DNA from: Irineochytrium annulatum
Taxonomy: Eukaryota; Chytridiomycota; Chytridiomycetes; Chytridiales; Chytridiaceae
NCBI GenBank assembly: GCA_027600665.1
Contig: JADGJL010000154.1
Location: 1 to 36,741 of the forward strand
Direction: 5' to 3'
Length of the DNA: 36,741 nt
Shown here: in pieces, positions 1-9,686 of the stretch
Layout of the letters: each line of letters begins with the position of its first letter
How positions within the stretch are numbered: the first letter of the stretch is position 1
Position numbers and translations under genes: made by a program
Notes under the pieces: generated by a model
Database searches by the model: none
What the model was told of the DNA's origin: nothing
The model's input: only the letters and a program-made list of their open reading frames with translations

Positions 1-1
1 T

Positions 2-160
2 CCCGATCCGCCGCCTCCGGATCCACCGCCCCCTCCCCCGCCGATCGGTGTCGGAGTCGGCGTCGGGATGATAGCTGCGTCCGGTGCATTCGTTGTTAGC
101 CGTGTTCATACATGGCGCCGAAGGGCGATCCACTCACCACCTAGGGGTCCGAGCGGGTGA
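2..160 (+). CDS. C-terminal end of a Pro-rich single-pass membrane protein (partial)
   Basis: The reading frame is open from the window edge to a TGA at 158-160, giving 53 codons. It begins with a proline-rich stalk (PDPPPPDPPPPPPP), continues with a Gly/Val-rich hydrophobic stretch of about 17 residues (IGVGVGVGMIAASGAFVV), then a basic stop-transfer segment (RVHTWRRR) and a short tail ending PRGPSG. This order is what is seen at the C-terminus of type I membrane or wall-adhesion proteins with a Pro-rich stalk. The N-terminal part lies outside the window, so the function cannot be named. The opposite strand reads as a Gly-rich string in this stretch, which is a mirror of the proline codons. 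Confidence is moderate because only a short end is visible. Confidence 0.5.
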   Translation, partial: PDPPPPDPPPPPPPIGVGVGVGMIAASGAFVVSRVHTWRRRAIHSPPRGPSG

Positions 161-1017
161 GGGACATACGGCTCGACCGGTGGCAGGCCATACCCCGCCA
201 GATCCTGTCTCCGGCGGAGATCCTTAGGCGTCAGGTCCGCCCGTCGTCTCACGACGGCGGCGCGCCTCTGCCTTTCCACAGCCATTTAATCCTCCCGTCG
301 AGCTTTACAGTCAGTTGCGGCGCTTCGCGGACAGGAAGTCGAGGTGGGATCGTCTATATGAGTTCGTTGGTGGGGGACGACGACGACGAGGACAACGACG
401 ACGGGATGACGTCCTGCAGCTGTGTCCGTCCGCCTGATGATAATAAGAGATGGTGCAAGTTTGCGGCTAGTGTGCCACACGACTGGGCTTTGACGCACCC
501 CCCAAGTCATTGGTACTGCCGTTTTTGAAACAGATTACAAGCACGCGAGCACGAGCCATTCGTGAAGGAACCAACAACAACGCCTCCACTTAAGAAATCC
601 TCGCAATGACCTCCATCCGCCTCCCATCCTATCACACGCAGATCTCCACACCTGCCATCAGTTGTCAAATCGTCGACATCATATCGGGGGAATGGATGGA
701 GCTGCTGTTCGACAAAACTAAGACGTTGCTCGCTTCGTCGCCATCTGACTCGGCAGGTTGCCCCGCGACTCCTTCCAAGTGCCCGCAGATTTGCTGAAAG
801 GTCAGGCGAACGTCCACCCTTCACTCTGAAACAATCAAGCCACCTCCATTCAAAACTCATGCATGCCAAACCCAGGAGTTGTCCTTTAAGCCAAACAATG
901 TCTTTCTGGTAACACTATATTTCGCAGCTAATCCCGCTTAAAAACAATATTGGACCTCCGGTGCTCGAAGGGCATCAACGGTGTAACCCCATTCCCCATA
1001 TTCGTCCATCCTAACAA
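161..1017. other. Gene-poor interval, no supported gene
   Basis: About 860 bp lie between the left-edge gene and the stop codon of PRS1. Short open frames exist, including one with an Asp-rich run near 370-405, but none has a recognisable domain, a supported start or consistent splice sites. It probably holds the 3' untranslated regions of both neighbours. I see no tRNA-like fold, repeat array or transposon remnant. Confidence 0.4.
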
Positions 1018-2621
1018 TCACGGCGTAAACTCAAACAAGAAACTGACGCTCTCCCCATTGTGAATTCGCCTAATGGCCTCACCAAATATGGGCGCAACAT
1101 CGAATACCTTCATCTTGTCGCAGGCCTTAATGTGCTCCTCCTGGGGCACCGAATTTGAAACAATGACCTCGTCGATGTGCGACGCACGTATGCGCTCGAT
1201 GGCGTCACCCGACATGATGGCGTGTGTGATCAAGGCGTAGATCTTTGTCGCGCCGTGATCGACGAGGACTTTGGCGGCTTTCGTGATGGTAAAGGATGTG
1301 TCGGCGATGTCATCAATAAGGATGCAGACTTTGTCCTTGACATCGCCCACGAGCATCATGTCGGAGGATTGTTGGGTCGTAGCGTGGATGCGGCGCTCCT
1401 TATGGATGAGGGCGAAGTCCATGTTCAGCTTGTCGGCGATGGCCGTTGCTCTATCGTCCAAAAGAAAAAGTTACATTGGTAGGACGGATTTGTAAGCCAA
1501 CCGTTTCGCTCCGCCAGCGTCGGGTGACACGATGACGGCCTGCTGATACCGCGGTATCTTCTCCTTGATGTATCGCAGGATCAGGGGTTGGCTGAAAAGG
1601 TTGTCGACGGGTATATCGAAGAACCCCTGGAACTGCGGGTCGTGAAGATCCATCGTGATAATATGATCCGCGCCTTGGCCCACACTCAGTATTGATAACC
1701 ACAGGAAAGGCAAACCTCCAGCCATCAGCATATTCGCAATCAGGGTCCCCGACCGCGCAGTCCAGTGCTTATACCCGCCCTGCGACGTCCCCGGAAACAA
1801 TATCGGCGCCGGCTTCTGAGCCAAAGGCTGCGGCGTCAGCGTCGTGACCTCGATATTTGGCTGTGACTTGCTGATGGTCGACAGCCGCCTGCTCCCGTCC
1901 TTCTCGTCGATCGACATGGTCGACTCCGTCCTCAACTTCATTGTCTTCAGGTTCGTGACAGAGGCAAAAGGGGATCCCGAAGACTTTAGCGGCGACCTGA
2001 GATGAAGCTCCGAGTTCGTCGTGGCCCCAGGCGGCAGCGGGGGCGTGGCGACGGAGCCGGCGGATGGCGGGTCCTCCTGAACCGGGTCCGTCGTCCGCAC
2101 GGGGGACGTACCCTTGGCGGCGGGGAGCAAGGGGAAGTTGCTGGACGCGGTCGGGGAGACGTCGTTGGCCTGGGGCAGCTTCCCGTCGTACAGGCTCGCG
2201 TACTTGTCAATCTCGTTCGCGGGGACACGGGAGAGCGGGGCGCCGTTCTTCTTGTAAGGGGCATCCGGCTGCCTCGCATACGGGAAGCAAGGGATGACGG
2301 CCGTGACTTTCCTATGCAGGCAAGAAGGTTCTCAACGTCAGCATATCGCGGTTTAACAGGAATCTGGCTTTACTTTGCGCTCGCGGTCCTGCATGCCGCG
2401 ATCATGATCAGGAGCTCGATGAAGTTGTCGTTCACGTTCCCGCACCCGCTCTGGACGATGTAAACATCCGCGTTCCTGACCGACTCGCCGATCTCGACGT
2501 TGGTCTCCCGATTCGAGAACTTGGACAGGGAGCACTTGCCCAAAGGGACACCGAGCCGCTGCGAGATCGCTTCGGCGAGCTTCGGGTGCGAGCTACCGCT
2601 GAGAACGATGATGTTCCGCAT
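1018..2621 (-). CDS. PRS1: Ribose-phosphate pyrophosphokinase, PRS1-type with internal non-homologous region
   Basis: PRPP synthetase makes phosphoribosyl pyrophosphate from ribose-5-phosphate and ATP for purine, pyrimidine, His, Trp and NAD synthesis. Exons: 2621-2374, 2311-1716, 1673-1502, 1450-1018, giving 482 aa. The N-terminus [17 protein letters not shown], the segment [13 protein letters not shown] (85-97), [23 protein letters not shown] and the PRPP loop LIDDIADT (383-390) are all intact. About 150 residues (roughly 108-260), rich in Ser, Thr and Pro, are inserted between [18 protein letters not shown] and [11 protein letters not shown], so the protein is far longer than the usual ~318 aa. 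Yeast Prs1 has a non-homologous region at the same place with similar flanks. Intron 2 (1715-1674) is 42 bp and free of in-frame stops, so it could be mistaken for coding; removing it restores the conserved [11 protein letters not shown]. Confidence 0.93.
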
Positions 2622-2856
2622 GGCGATGATCCCAAGCGCGCACTGGTGCTTCGTTCAGTCGTTCGCCTCGATAACTTCTGCTGTGGACTGGCCGCAGGCG
2701 AGTGGAGATTGAGCCGACGTGATCTCGTCTTTTCACGCTTGTAGACGCGACTCCATCTCGGCAATGCAACCGCAGCACTTGCGTGTATCTTAGCGAGTTC
2801 TTATTACATGTTGGTACATTGTCGGCTCTTAATATAGGTATTCAATTCGGTCTCAG

Positions 2857-3092
2857 CAAACACTGCTCGCCCATGACCAGCTGACGTTGTCGCGCGAGAA
2901 AGGCCTGGCGTTCTCCGACTTCCCTGAAGCTGACCTCAACTTCGATCCCACGTACAAGTATGACAACGGCACGACCGTCTACGATACCAGTGAGAAAGGG
3001 AGAACGCGTGGTGGACGGACAGGCTACGCTTCGAAGGCTCTGCGAACGGAAGTATGGTCGGTCCGAGAGCTTAATATTGGATCATCGGCCAG
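2857..3092 (+). pseudogene. Inositol polyphosphate 5-phosphatase fragment, frameshifted
   Basis: The translation LLAHDQLTLSREKGLAFSDF followed by PTYKYDNGTTVYDTSEKGRT matches the C-terminal third of the inositol polyphosphate 5-phosphatase catalytic domain (family pattern LL..DQL..R......F.EG.I.F.PTYKYD...YDTSEK.R.PAW.DRIL...SDHRPV). After KGRT the expected PAWTDR is found only after a frame change (WTDRLRFEGS from 3012), and the conserved DHRP motif (3080-3091) lies in the third frame. There are thus at least two frameshifts, one base short each. The upstream part of the domain is absent: only about 235 bp separate the fragment from the PRS1 start. The match starts right after TCTCAG and stops at CAGGTAAGC, so it may be one former exon. 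Sequencing error in a real gene is possible but does not explain the missing 5' part. Confidence 0.72.
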
Positions 3093-3617
3093 GTAAGCCT
3101 TCGGCGTTGTTATCATCACCATGGTCTCGCATTGAATGTATACGGGCTCAACATACAATGTGCTTCAACGAACTCGGCGGAGCGGAACGCAATACAAAAG
3201 AGTATCGACGACGCCAAAAACAACATTTGGGCACTCCGAGAATGAGAGACTTCAAAGAGAGCGTGTCCAGCCGTTTTAACCCGCGACCGGCCTCCGGAGC
3301 GCTGTTGCTCACATGGATGCAGAGGACCGTTCAATTTGGGTGCCGCCTATCATCCGGAGGGCTCCCGGTCTTTGCATGTATTCAGTTGATGCTAGTGTTT
3401 ACGTAAATGCTAATGGTCGCTTTGTAGCTTCAAAAGTGAACTTCGATTCGATGTGGAGCCAGCCTTTACAGCCTGCGAGAGGTTCGGCCAACGCCTGAGA
3501 TCTCGAGGAGGACATCCAAAGCCGTCGACCTTCTCGCAACGATGGTGGAACAACCCCAGTCGACGACGACGCATAGACAGCAAAGAAAGCGATCTCCACG
3601 AACCCTTTCTGCATGTT
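3093..3617. other. Interval downstream of the 5-phosphatase relic, nothing assigned
   Basis: This stretch follows the donor-like GTAAGC at 3093 and runs to the stop codon of GPALPP1. Open frames of 60-110 codons occur on both strands but carry no recognised motif. A possible acceptor TTTGTAG before 3428 could start another degraded exon of the phosphatase, but the translation after it shows no conserved feature. I assign no gene. Confidence 0.4.
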
Positions 3618-4474
3618 CTAGAGGAACTTCTTGGCGCCGCGCGAGAATTTAGTATCAAGGGCGCCGGCGTCCTCGATCAGCTTTTGGCGCGTCGAGGCCG
3701 ACGCCTTCCGGGACGAGAGGTCCGAGTCTCGGTCGAATCGCTTCTTCCCAATATCCTCCGTCTCGAACTTTTTCTGCGTGATATACTCCTTTGAGTGTAA
3801 CTCGACGAGCGAGCTAGGCCGGTTTTTCTTATTCTGTAATTTTGAATAATTGATCTTACATACCCACTTGGATAACTCTTACATGTTGCTCCACGAACTT
3901 CTGCGTTACGATGTCGGCCTCTGTCAGTTTCGGCGGATCGTCGGCCTTTCTTTTCTTCTGCTGTTCACAATGTTGGGATCAACGGAGAGCACAAACAACC
4001 TCACATTCGGTGCCGGCTCGACGCGTTCTCCAGGCAAGGCTACCCAAGTCGGGTCCAACGACGTGTCCTTGTTTGTCCGGTTAAATTGTCTACTCTTCAT
4101 TGACGCGGCCGCTGCATCGGTTGGTTTTTTTTTAAGCGAATGGATGTCATACCGTCTGGTCTCGATGGCGCCGGCGGCACGAGCATCCATGTATCGCGCT
4201 TTTCTTTCACATTTTCCTCCTCCTTCTTCCGTGCCCTCGCCTCCACCTCCAGCAAAATCTGCTGGCGCTCCAACTGACCGCTCAGCTCCTCCAGCCCGGC
4301 AGGCAGCGGCTGTGGTCCCACATCGTCGTCGTATTCTGGCGCGGGCGCTGTAGGCGGAGCTGCTGGGGGCGCGGAGGGACCCATCGGACGGCTTCTTCTC
4401 GCGGGCTTCTCGGACGACCCAGCCGCATCCTTTATCAGGTGTGGAGGCAGCGCAGGCCCGTATTTGTCGGCCAT
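3618..4474 (-). CDS. GPALPP1: GPALPP motif / DUF3752 protein
   Basis: The protein opens with MADKYGPALPPHL, the motif that names GPALPP1 (DUF3752), and continues with a charged helix (QILLEVEARARKKEEENVKE), the signature WMLVPPAPSRPD, and SRQFNRTNKDTSLDPTW, which matches the conserved (K)R.F..TN....D..W core of the family. It ends in KFSRGAKKFL. Exons: 4474-4153, 4111-4005, 3960-3883, 3833-3618; 240 aa. Introns are 41, 44 and 49 bp. The acceptor of intron 2 is a tandem CAGCAG (3966-3958 on this strand), so one Gln may be optional. The molecular function of the family is not well established; a nuclear role is often suggested. The start lies 62 bp from the divergent GatC start, so the two genes must share a promoter. 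Confidence 0.85.
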
Positions 4475-4536
4475 TGTCGAACGGTGCTGGATCGTTGCCG
4501 AGTTGTAGAGGACGTCAGTTCGTCAAACTAGAAGAA

Positions 4537-4970
4537 ATGCCGTGGCTGGTGAGTGATAAACGCTGCTGCGTCGCTAACCAGACGAACGGCAGCCCCGGAG
4601 TCCGAGCTGGTCCGTCCGCGCCATAGTCGCTAAACAGCGCGATCCGGTAAAAGGCGTCGAGTTCGACGCGTCGCAGGTGGCCCGGCTGGCGCGCTTAGCC
4701 AACATCACGATCTCGCCGTCAGAGGAGGAGAAGGTGACGAGGGACATTAACGCGCTGCGGAGGATGATCGACCCCATCACGCGCGTAGACACGGCGGGTG
4801 TCGAGCCGCTCGTATCGCTTGTGAGGGACTGCAAGGATCACAAGATGCGGGAGGACGTCGCGAGGGATCCGGTGGTGGATGAGAGGGCGGGGGAGGATGG
4901 GGAGCTATTTGGAAGGCAACTCACGCCTTTTTCGAAGCGGACGGAGGGTGGATATTATGTGCGACGGTAG
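4537..4970 (+). CDS. GATC: Glutamyl-tRNA(Gln) amidotransferase subunit C, mitochondrial
   Basis: GatC is the small scaffold subunit of the GatCAB complex, which converts Glu-tRNA(Gln) to Gln-tRNA(Gln) in organelles. Exon 1 is only 4 codons (4537-4548, MPWL); a 44-bp intron (4549-4592) leads to exon 2 (4593-4970), giving 129 aa. The core VARLARLANITISPSEEEKV, the following helix INALRRMIDPI and the motif VDTAGVEPLVSL with a later REDVARD match the GatC family. It ends GGYYVRR. The acceptor CGGCAG at 4587-4592 is chosen because the earlier AACCAG would put the exon out of frame. The basic N-terminus (PRSPSWSVRAIVAK) is consistent with mitochondrial import. Confidence 0.85.
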
Positions 4971-5130
4971 CTCAGACCATATAGGTTCCTTAAGCGCTCG
5001 TGTTTACCTGTCTTTAAGTCGTCTCTAGGCTTGTTTACTGTATTGTCTTTGTAAAATTGCAGATTGTTCCCTTTCATGGATATTTAGAGTCCCTATACCG
5101 CGCTCCCAACTTGCTGAAGAAGTTGCCTTG

Positions 5131-6266
5131 CTATCGAAGAAGGGATATCGCCGCCTCGTACGCGACGAATGTTGCTGCATTGACGGGCCCTGCACGGAGA
5201 ATGCAAGGGAAGAAGCCGCGGAAGAGCCCTGCCGGACCCTCGGTTGCAAGCACCTTCCGGGCACAATCGATCACCCCCCTGTACTTCTGTTCCTTCGGAT
5301 TGAAAGAGTCCGTCTGGAGCTTTGACTTGATGACATCCTGAAAAGAAGGGTTGGTATGCGTCAAACGCATGTCGACTCACAATTGGATATATCATGAGCC
5401 ACAATGTATATCCGGACAAAGCTCCGTAAAGGCACTGATGCAGCGAGGAGATCTCGCTCCGCCTTTTCTTCTGCATCTTCATCTCCCGCTGCATGAGAAG
5501 CTAGAACCGCGGGTTAAAACGAGGGCATTCAAGCAGGCGAACCTCATACGTCGCGAAGTAGATGCCGTATCTTCAAGACAGCGTATTAAAACGAGTTTTA
5601 GTGTGTTAATCAAACGAACCCATGAATCTCCCTTAGCAGCGTTATCCCTTGGCCCTTGTAGATACCGGCGATGCCGTACTGACTATAAACCTTTTTGACT
5701 AGGTCCACGGGTCCAGCGTAACCGCCTTGCGCGCCGGGCGCCCCTGCCTGAACCTGCAGCCGCGAACGTACATGCTCAATGGGACCAGACAACACAGAGT
5801 TGGCGACGCCCGCGGCTGCCCCGGATGCATACAGCTGAGACAGTGATAGGGCCTGTCCGGCGGCGTTCTTTGAGTTGAAGTAACGCTTAGCCGCTTCCAG
5901 GGCACCGAACTGCACTGAGACGCTATTGGATGCATTAGTTTGTGGTTTCACCTCCAAATGGTACCATGCGCCGATTCCAACCAGAGGTGTTAACGTTCCC
6001 TTGTAAAAACCCAAGAAGCCCTCGTTGGAGTAAGTCTTCTTGATGCAATCCAATGTCGACGTGTATCGGTCTGGCTGGGTTTGCAGACGCACTTTCACCT
6101 GTATGCGTGCAGGATAACAGGTTAGGAGCCGATTCAGCGGCCGGACAGCGATACCGACCGTGTCAAAGGGCTGCCCGGTGAGAACCTGCACGATCCCGCC
6201 GAAGCATCCTGCGAGGAGTTCTTTGGCCGTATCGCTGCTCATCCGATGGTGTTCTTGAGATGACAA
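5131..6266 (-). CDS. YMC1: Mitochondrial carrier (SLC25), YMC1/YMC2-like
   Basis: An inner-membrane solute carrier of three repeats. All three signature motifs are intact: PFDTVKVRLQ, PIEHVRSRLQ and the variant PIDVIKSKLQ. Conserved carrier segments such as GFYKGTLTPLVGIGACVSVQF, GIYKGQG.TLLREIHGYGIYF and GLFRGFFPCILRAGPVNAAT put it closest to the YMC1/YMC2 amino-acid/carnitine-ornithine branch; the substrate cannot be read from sequence. Exons: 6266-6159, 6098-5965, 5922-5620, 5570-5543, 5500-5381, 5337-5131; 299 aa, the usual carrier length. Exon 4 is a 28-nt microexon. Intron 2 (5964-5923, 42 bp) has no in-frame stop; removing it restores the conserved GACVSVQF. An internal Met at residue 9 is an alternative start. 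(One motif is given with dots where residues vary.). Confidence 0.9.
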
Positions 6267-6629
6267 GGAATTGATGATGTCAAAGACTGACGCTCATTAA
6301 ATCTGGTGTAACGTGGCGTATGTTGCATTTGTTATCCTTAATTATTTTGACTCCGATATTATCTCGATATATTCTCTCCCCATGAACGGTGTTCTGATAG
6401 TTGCAGCCGATGAGATGCGAGGACGGGCTGATTGGGCACCCAGCGTACCTTGAAAATGCACACCAGGTTTGACTTCGCGCCTTCACGGTGCACACAGTGC
6501 TCGAGTCCCAATCACGCGCCGCCGCGGTGAGATACGGGTCCCATGTACGCCCTATCAACTTCGGTCGTCGACTTCTATAAAGGCGGTCCGCCGTCGTGAC
6601 CACGGTCAACACTCTTCATCTTCGTCGCC
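6267..6629. other. Divergent intergenic region between carrier and orphan gene
   Basis: 363 bp separate two genes transcribed away from each other, so both promoters must lie here. The only clear element is a TATAAA box on the + strand near 6576. No additional gene is supported. Confidence 0.5.
6576..6581 (+). promoter_or_regulatory. TATA box candidate for the 6630 gene
   Basis: TATAAA, followed by GGCGG, lies 49-54 bp upstream of the ATG at 6630. The distance suits a short 5' leader. This is a motif match only. Confidence 0.45.
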
Positions 6630-8075
6630 ATGGATGCATCCACCTCAGGTGAGGCTGAACATGCAAGTCTTCCGCGCGTCGCTCGCTGACACGCTTCTCC
6701 AAAGCCCTCATCTTTGGCGACAGCAACCTCGAGAAGCGCGAGTCCTCGCTCTTCGACCAGGTGGTCGGCGACGAGCACTACCTCCTCCATGACGGCGGGT
6801 TTCTTCTTCGCGACGAGGCCTCTGAAGCCGAGTTGCCGGCGTTTTGGGACGGCGAGCTTCTCAGCAAATGCGATGAGTCTCAGATCGAGTCCTACCTCGC
6901 GTGCCTCGACAAGCCTTCCCAACGCGAGGACAACTCGATTCAAGGCTCCCAGTCGTTAAATGACCTGCAAACTCTCGCTTCTGCGGATCTCCCTGGCCTC
7001 AGCAGCGTTCTGGACGTTTTCGATGACATCGGCTTCTCAAAGGGCACCCCGGTCTCCGGGTTGAAGAACTACGGAGCCGGGAACTCGTGGCTGCCGACTG
7101 CATCAAATCTCATGCTGTCTACCTCATCCTTAAGTCATCCGGACATCTCGATGCTCGATGGCGACGCGTCGATCGACCTTCTGGAAGCCTTCCACTCGCC
7201 GAACTCCACCTTACACCATTCCAACTTGACGACGCCGCTTGCAGGCAGCGGAGCGCAGTACACGGACGCTCAGTTCAAACTCGCTAGCGGGAATGACATC
7301 GGCAACTTTTTGGAAGGGGTGGACGCGTGGGACGTCAGTCCGCCGACGGGCACGATTCATGCACAATTGACCTTTCCTTTGCATCGCGCGACTGGAGCTG
7401 AGTTCGTGGACGAGTTGCTGGCATTCCCAGGTAACTCCCATTTTCTTGCAATGTAAACTAAAGCTGCGTTTTAAGACACGGCGTATGACAACTCAGGCTT
7501 GAGCAGAATACTACCGACTGCGCACCGAGGAGCGTTCAAAGACAATTCTTCTTTCCGAGCGTTGGGCCATCAGCGAGCATGGACTCTTTCTTCGCCTCCG
7601 ATGGAGTTTGAGGGGATGGTCCCCACGATCTTTCAGTCATCACCACCGAATATTGCTGTTAAAACTGTATCTAAGCCCACTCAACTCTTCTCGCCGTCAC
7701 CATCCCCCCGCGCTCCCCCGCCATCTTCGCTGTCGCGGAGTCCCGTGAAGTCGTCCGGAGGTACTGTATTTACATTCGAGTTTTGGGACGTGGCAGCTTA
7801 TTAACTGCTGCAATACAGGCGGCAGAGGAAAAACCGTCCCCAAATCAACCGCGGCGAAGGGCAGGAGCGAGACCGCCGCGATGTACTTTAGCACGCCACC
7901 AGCCCCCGCGCACCGGGGCGTGGTCCACATGGATGACTTGATTCGGCAGAACGATTCGCTGAGGGCGCAGGTCGCCGCCGCGAAGGCCGCGAGGGACCGT
8001 GAGGAGGCCGAGAGCGGTCAAATGCTTGAGACACTGAATCGCCTTATGGAGAGTCGTGTGCCCAGAGTGTATTAG
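6630..8075 (+). CDS. Acidic orphan protein with C-terminal coiled coil, possible transcription factor
   Basis: I do not recognise this protein. Exons: 6630-6648, 6705-7430, 7476-7760, 7819-8075; 428 aa, with phases that join cleanly. The N-terminal two thirds are acidic and Ser/Leu-rich with short hydrophobic-acidic clusters (DLPGLSSVLDVFDD, DASIDLLEAF, FVDELLAFP), the pattern of transactivation regions. A Pro/Ser-rich segment follows (SPSPSPRAPPPSSLSRSP). The C-terminus (MDDLIRQNDSLRAQVAAAKA then REEAESGQMLETLNRLMES) forms a plausible heptad coiled coil, but there is no basic bZIP region before it. Intron 2 has two in-frame acceptors (after 7475 or 7496), which would differ by 7 residues. 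A nuclear regulatory role is inference only. Confidence 0.6.
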
Positions 8076-8132
8076 CTCTATTACTTAGGGATTAATGATT
8101 ATTGCCGTGAACGTGGCTCGATATACCTTTCT

Positions 8133-8179
8133 ACCTATTTATTTATTACACCTATTTACTTGCCTAGCCGACCTATTTA
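8133..8179 (+). repeat. Three copies of ACCTATTTA in a 3' untranslated region
   Basis: The 9-mer occurs at 8133-8141, 8150-8158 and 8171-8179, just downstream of the stop of the orphan gene. It is a short direct repeat in AT-rich sequence; no function is evident. Confidence 0.5.
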
Positions 8180-8196
8180 CAGATACCGACACTTAA

Positions 8197-8202
8197 AATA
8201 AA
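8197..8202 (+). terminator. Polyadenylation signal candidate
   Basis: AATAAA lies about 120 nt after the stop at 8075 and before the next gene at 8334. It probably serves the orphan gene. Confidence 0.45.
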
Positions 8203-8333
8203 GAATTCATGAATGTGCCAAATTTAACATAGCGTGAAAGGAGTAAGTAAATCCTTTCTTTCATGATATGGTGCTTTTATCTTGGTTGGGAGTTCGTTTG
8301 TTACACCGATTTTAGAAAAAGACATCCAGCATC

Positions 8334-9319
8334 ATGCCAGGCTTACCAGGAGGACATCGCAACCGACGAAGCTCGATGCAGTCGCGACTGGAGACATTCT
8401 TCTCTCGCATCATGCGGTTCCCTCAGATGGATTTCGAGTTTGCCCTGTGGCAGATGCTCTACTTGTGCATATCACCACGAAGAGTGTAAGGCCCTTGTAA
8501 AGTCTGCGCTGACGAGTACGCAGGTATCGGAATATCTACTATCACAAGCGTGAGTTATAACCGCACGTTGCTTACAATCCTGACTTGGTTTCGTTTCCAC
8601 AGAAACAAAGAACCAGTGGGCCCGCGACGATCCGGCGTTCATTGTCATCCTAAGCGCTTGTCTAATAAGTATGTGAGTTCTTTATGGGGCAGGACACGTG
8701 TGGCTGAGCGATCACAGCTGCAGCGTTGGCCTACGGCATCGCGTACGGGCTCGGCGCGTTCGGTGTGTTCCGGCTGATGCTCCATATGGTTGTGGTTGAC
8801 TTCCTCTTTGCTGGACTGATTGTGGCGACGGCTGTATGGTAATCCGGCACGGATACCTGTACTGTCGAGCTAACCTTGCGCCAGGCTCTTCGCGAATAAG
8901 TTCCTCATCCAACACCATCTGCACTCGGCCGAACAGTCAATTGAATGGGCGTACGCGTTCGACGTGCACTGCAACTCCTTCTTTCCCGCTTTCCTGATCA
9001 CCTACGTCCTGCAATTTTTCTTCATCCCGATCGTGACGCAGGATACGTGGATATGCATGTTTTTCGGGAATACGCTATATCTGCTGGCGATATCGTATTA
9101 CATGTACATAACGTACTTGGGATATAATGGTTTGTAGAACTTGCGCGCGTAATGAGTTAACCTTTGATTTTTGTTTGATCAGCTCTTCCGTTTTTAAAGA
9201 ACACGATAGTATTCCTTTATCCGATATCCGTGGCCGGCATTTTATACTTCTTGTCTCTATTCGGATTTAACGTAAGCAAACGGATTTTGGCAATTTATAT
9301 CGGGAATGGGCGGCGGTGA
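8334..9319 (+). CDS. GMH1: UNC-50 / GMH1 family Golgi membrane protein
   Basis: UNC-50 proteins are multi-pass ER/Golgi membrane proteins; yeast Gmh1 interacts with Arf exchange factors and the animal protein is needed for receptor trafficking. Exons: 8334-8485, 8524-8549, 8603-8668, 8718-8838, 8885-9129, 9183-9319; 248 aa. Family hallmarks are all present: PQMDFEFALWQMLYLC, SPRRVYRN, TKNQWARDDPAF, the segment IEWAYAFDVHCNSFFPAFLI, GNTLYLLAISYYMYITYLGY and ALPFLKNTIVFLYP. About five hydrophobic segments are seen. Intron 1 is 38 bp, the shortest in the window, and exon 2 is a 26-nt microexon. Intron 3 ends in CAGCTGCAG, so two Ala residues could be optional. A GTAAGC near 9271 could be read as a late donor, but the unspliced end fits family length. 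Confidence 0.92.
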
Positions 9320-9686
9320 CCTGTGGGGAGCTGATTAGCTGGTGTATTTGATCTCTTGCGAGGTCTAGGCCGATGCAAAGGCGGGTGGACGACGTTGACC
9401 TTGTGTGGGCGGCGCAGTAGTTGGTGCCCATATGACGTATGTGAGGCAGTGGGATGCCAACTTAGCTAGCCAGCGACAATCTATAATACACGGCATTGTG
9501 CACAGAAGATTGCGTAGTATTCATGTTATTAAACTTCAGCGTTTCCGACTGCTTATGTTTCTGAGCCAGCCGTTCTTTACTGAGAAAAGAAGCTGCGCTA
9601 CTGATCCAACCCATGGGTAATACTCTGACTAGAGTGACATTACCTAAACTGCAATACAGCTCTGCGATAAAAACAAGAACATGCAA
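9320..9686. other. Convergent intergenic region
   Basis: 367 bp between the ends of GMH1 and the dsRBD-nucleotidyltransferase gene. No coding or RNA gene is supported; it should contain the two 3' ends. Confidence 0.5.

Noticed and set aside
157..528. 123-codon open frame with an Asp run near the left end
   Set aside because: No ATG at its start, no domain, and the acidic run comes from a short GAC repeat; not enough to call a gene.
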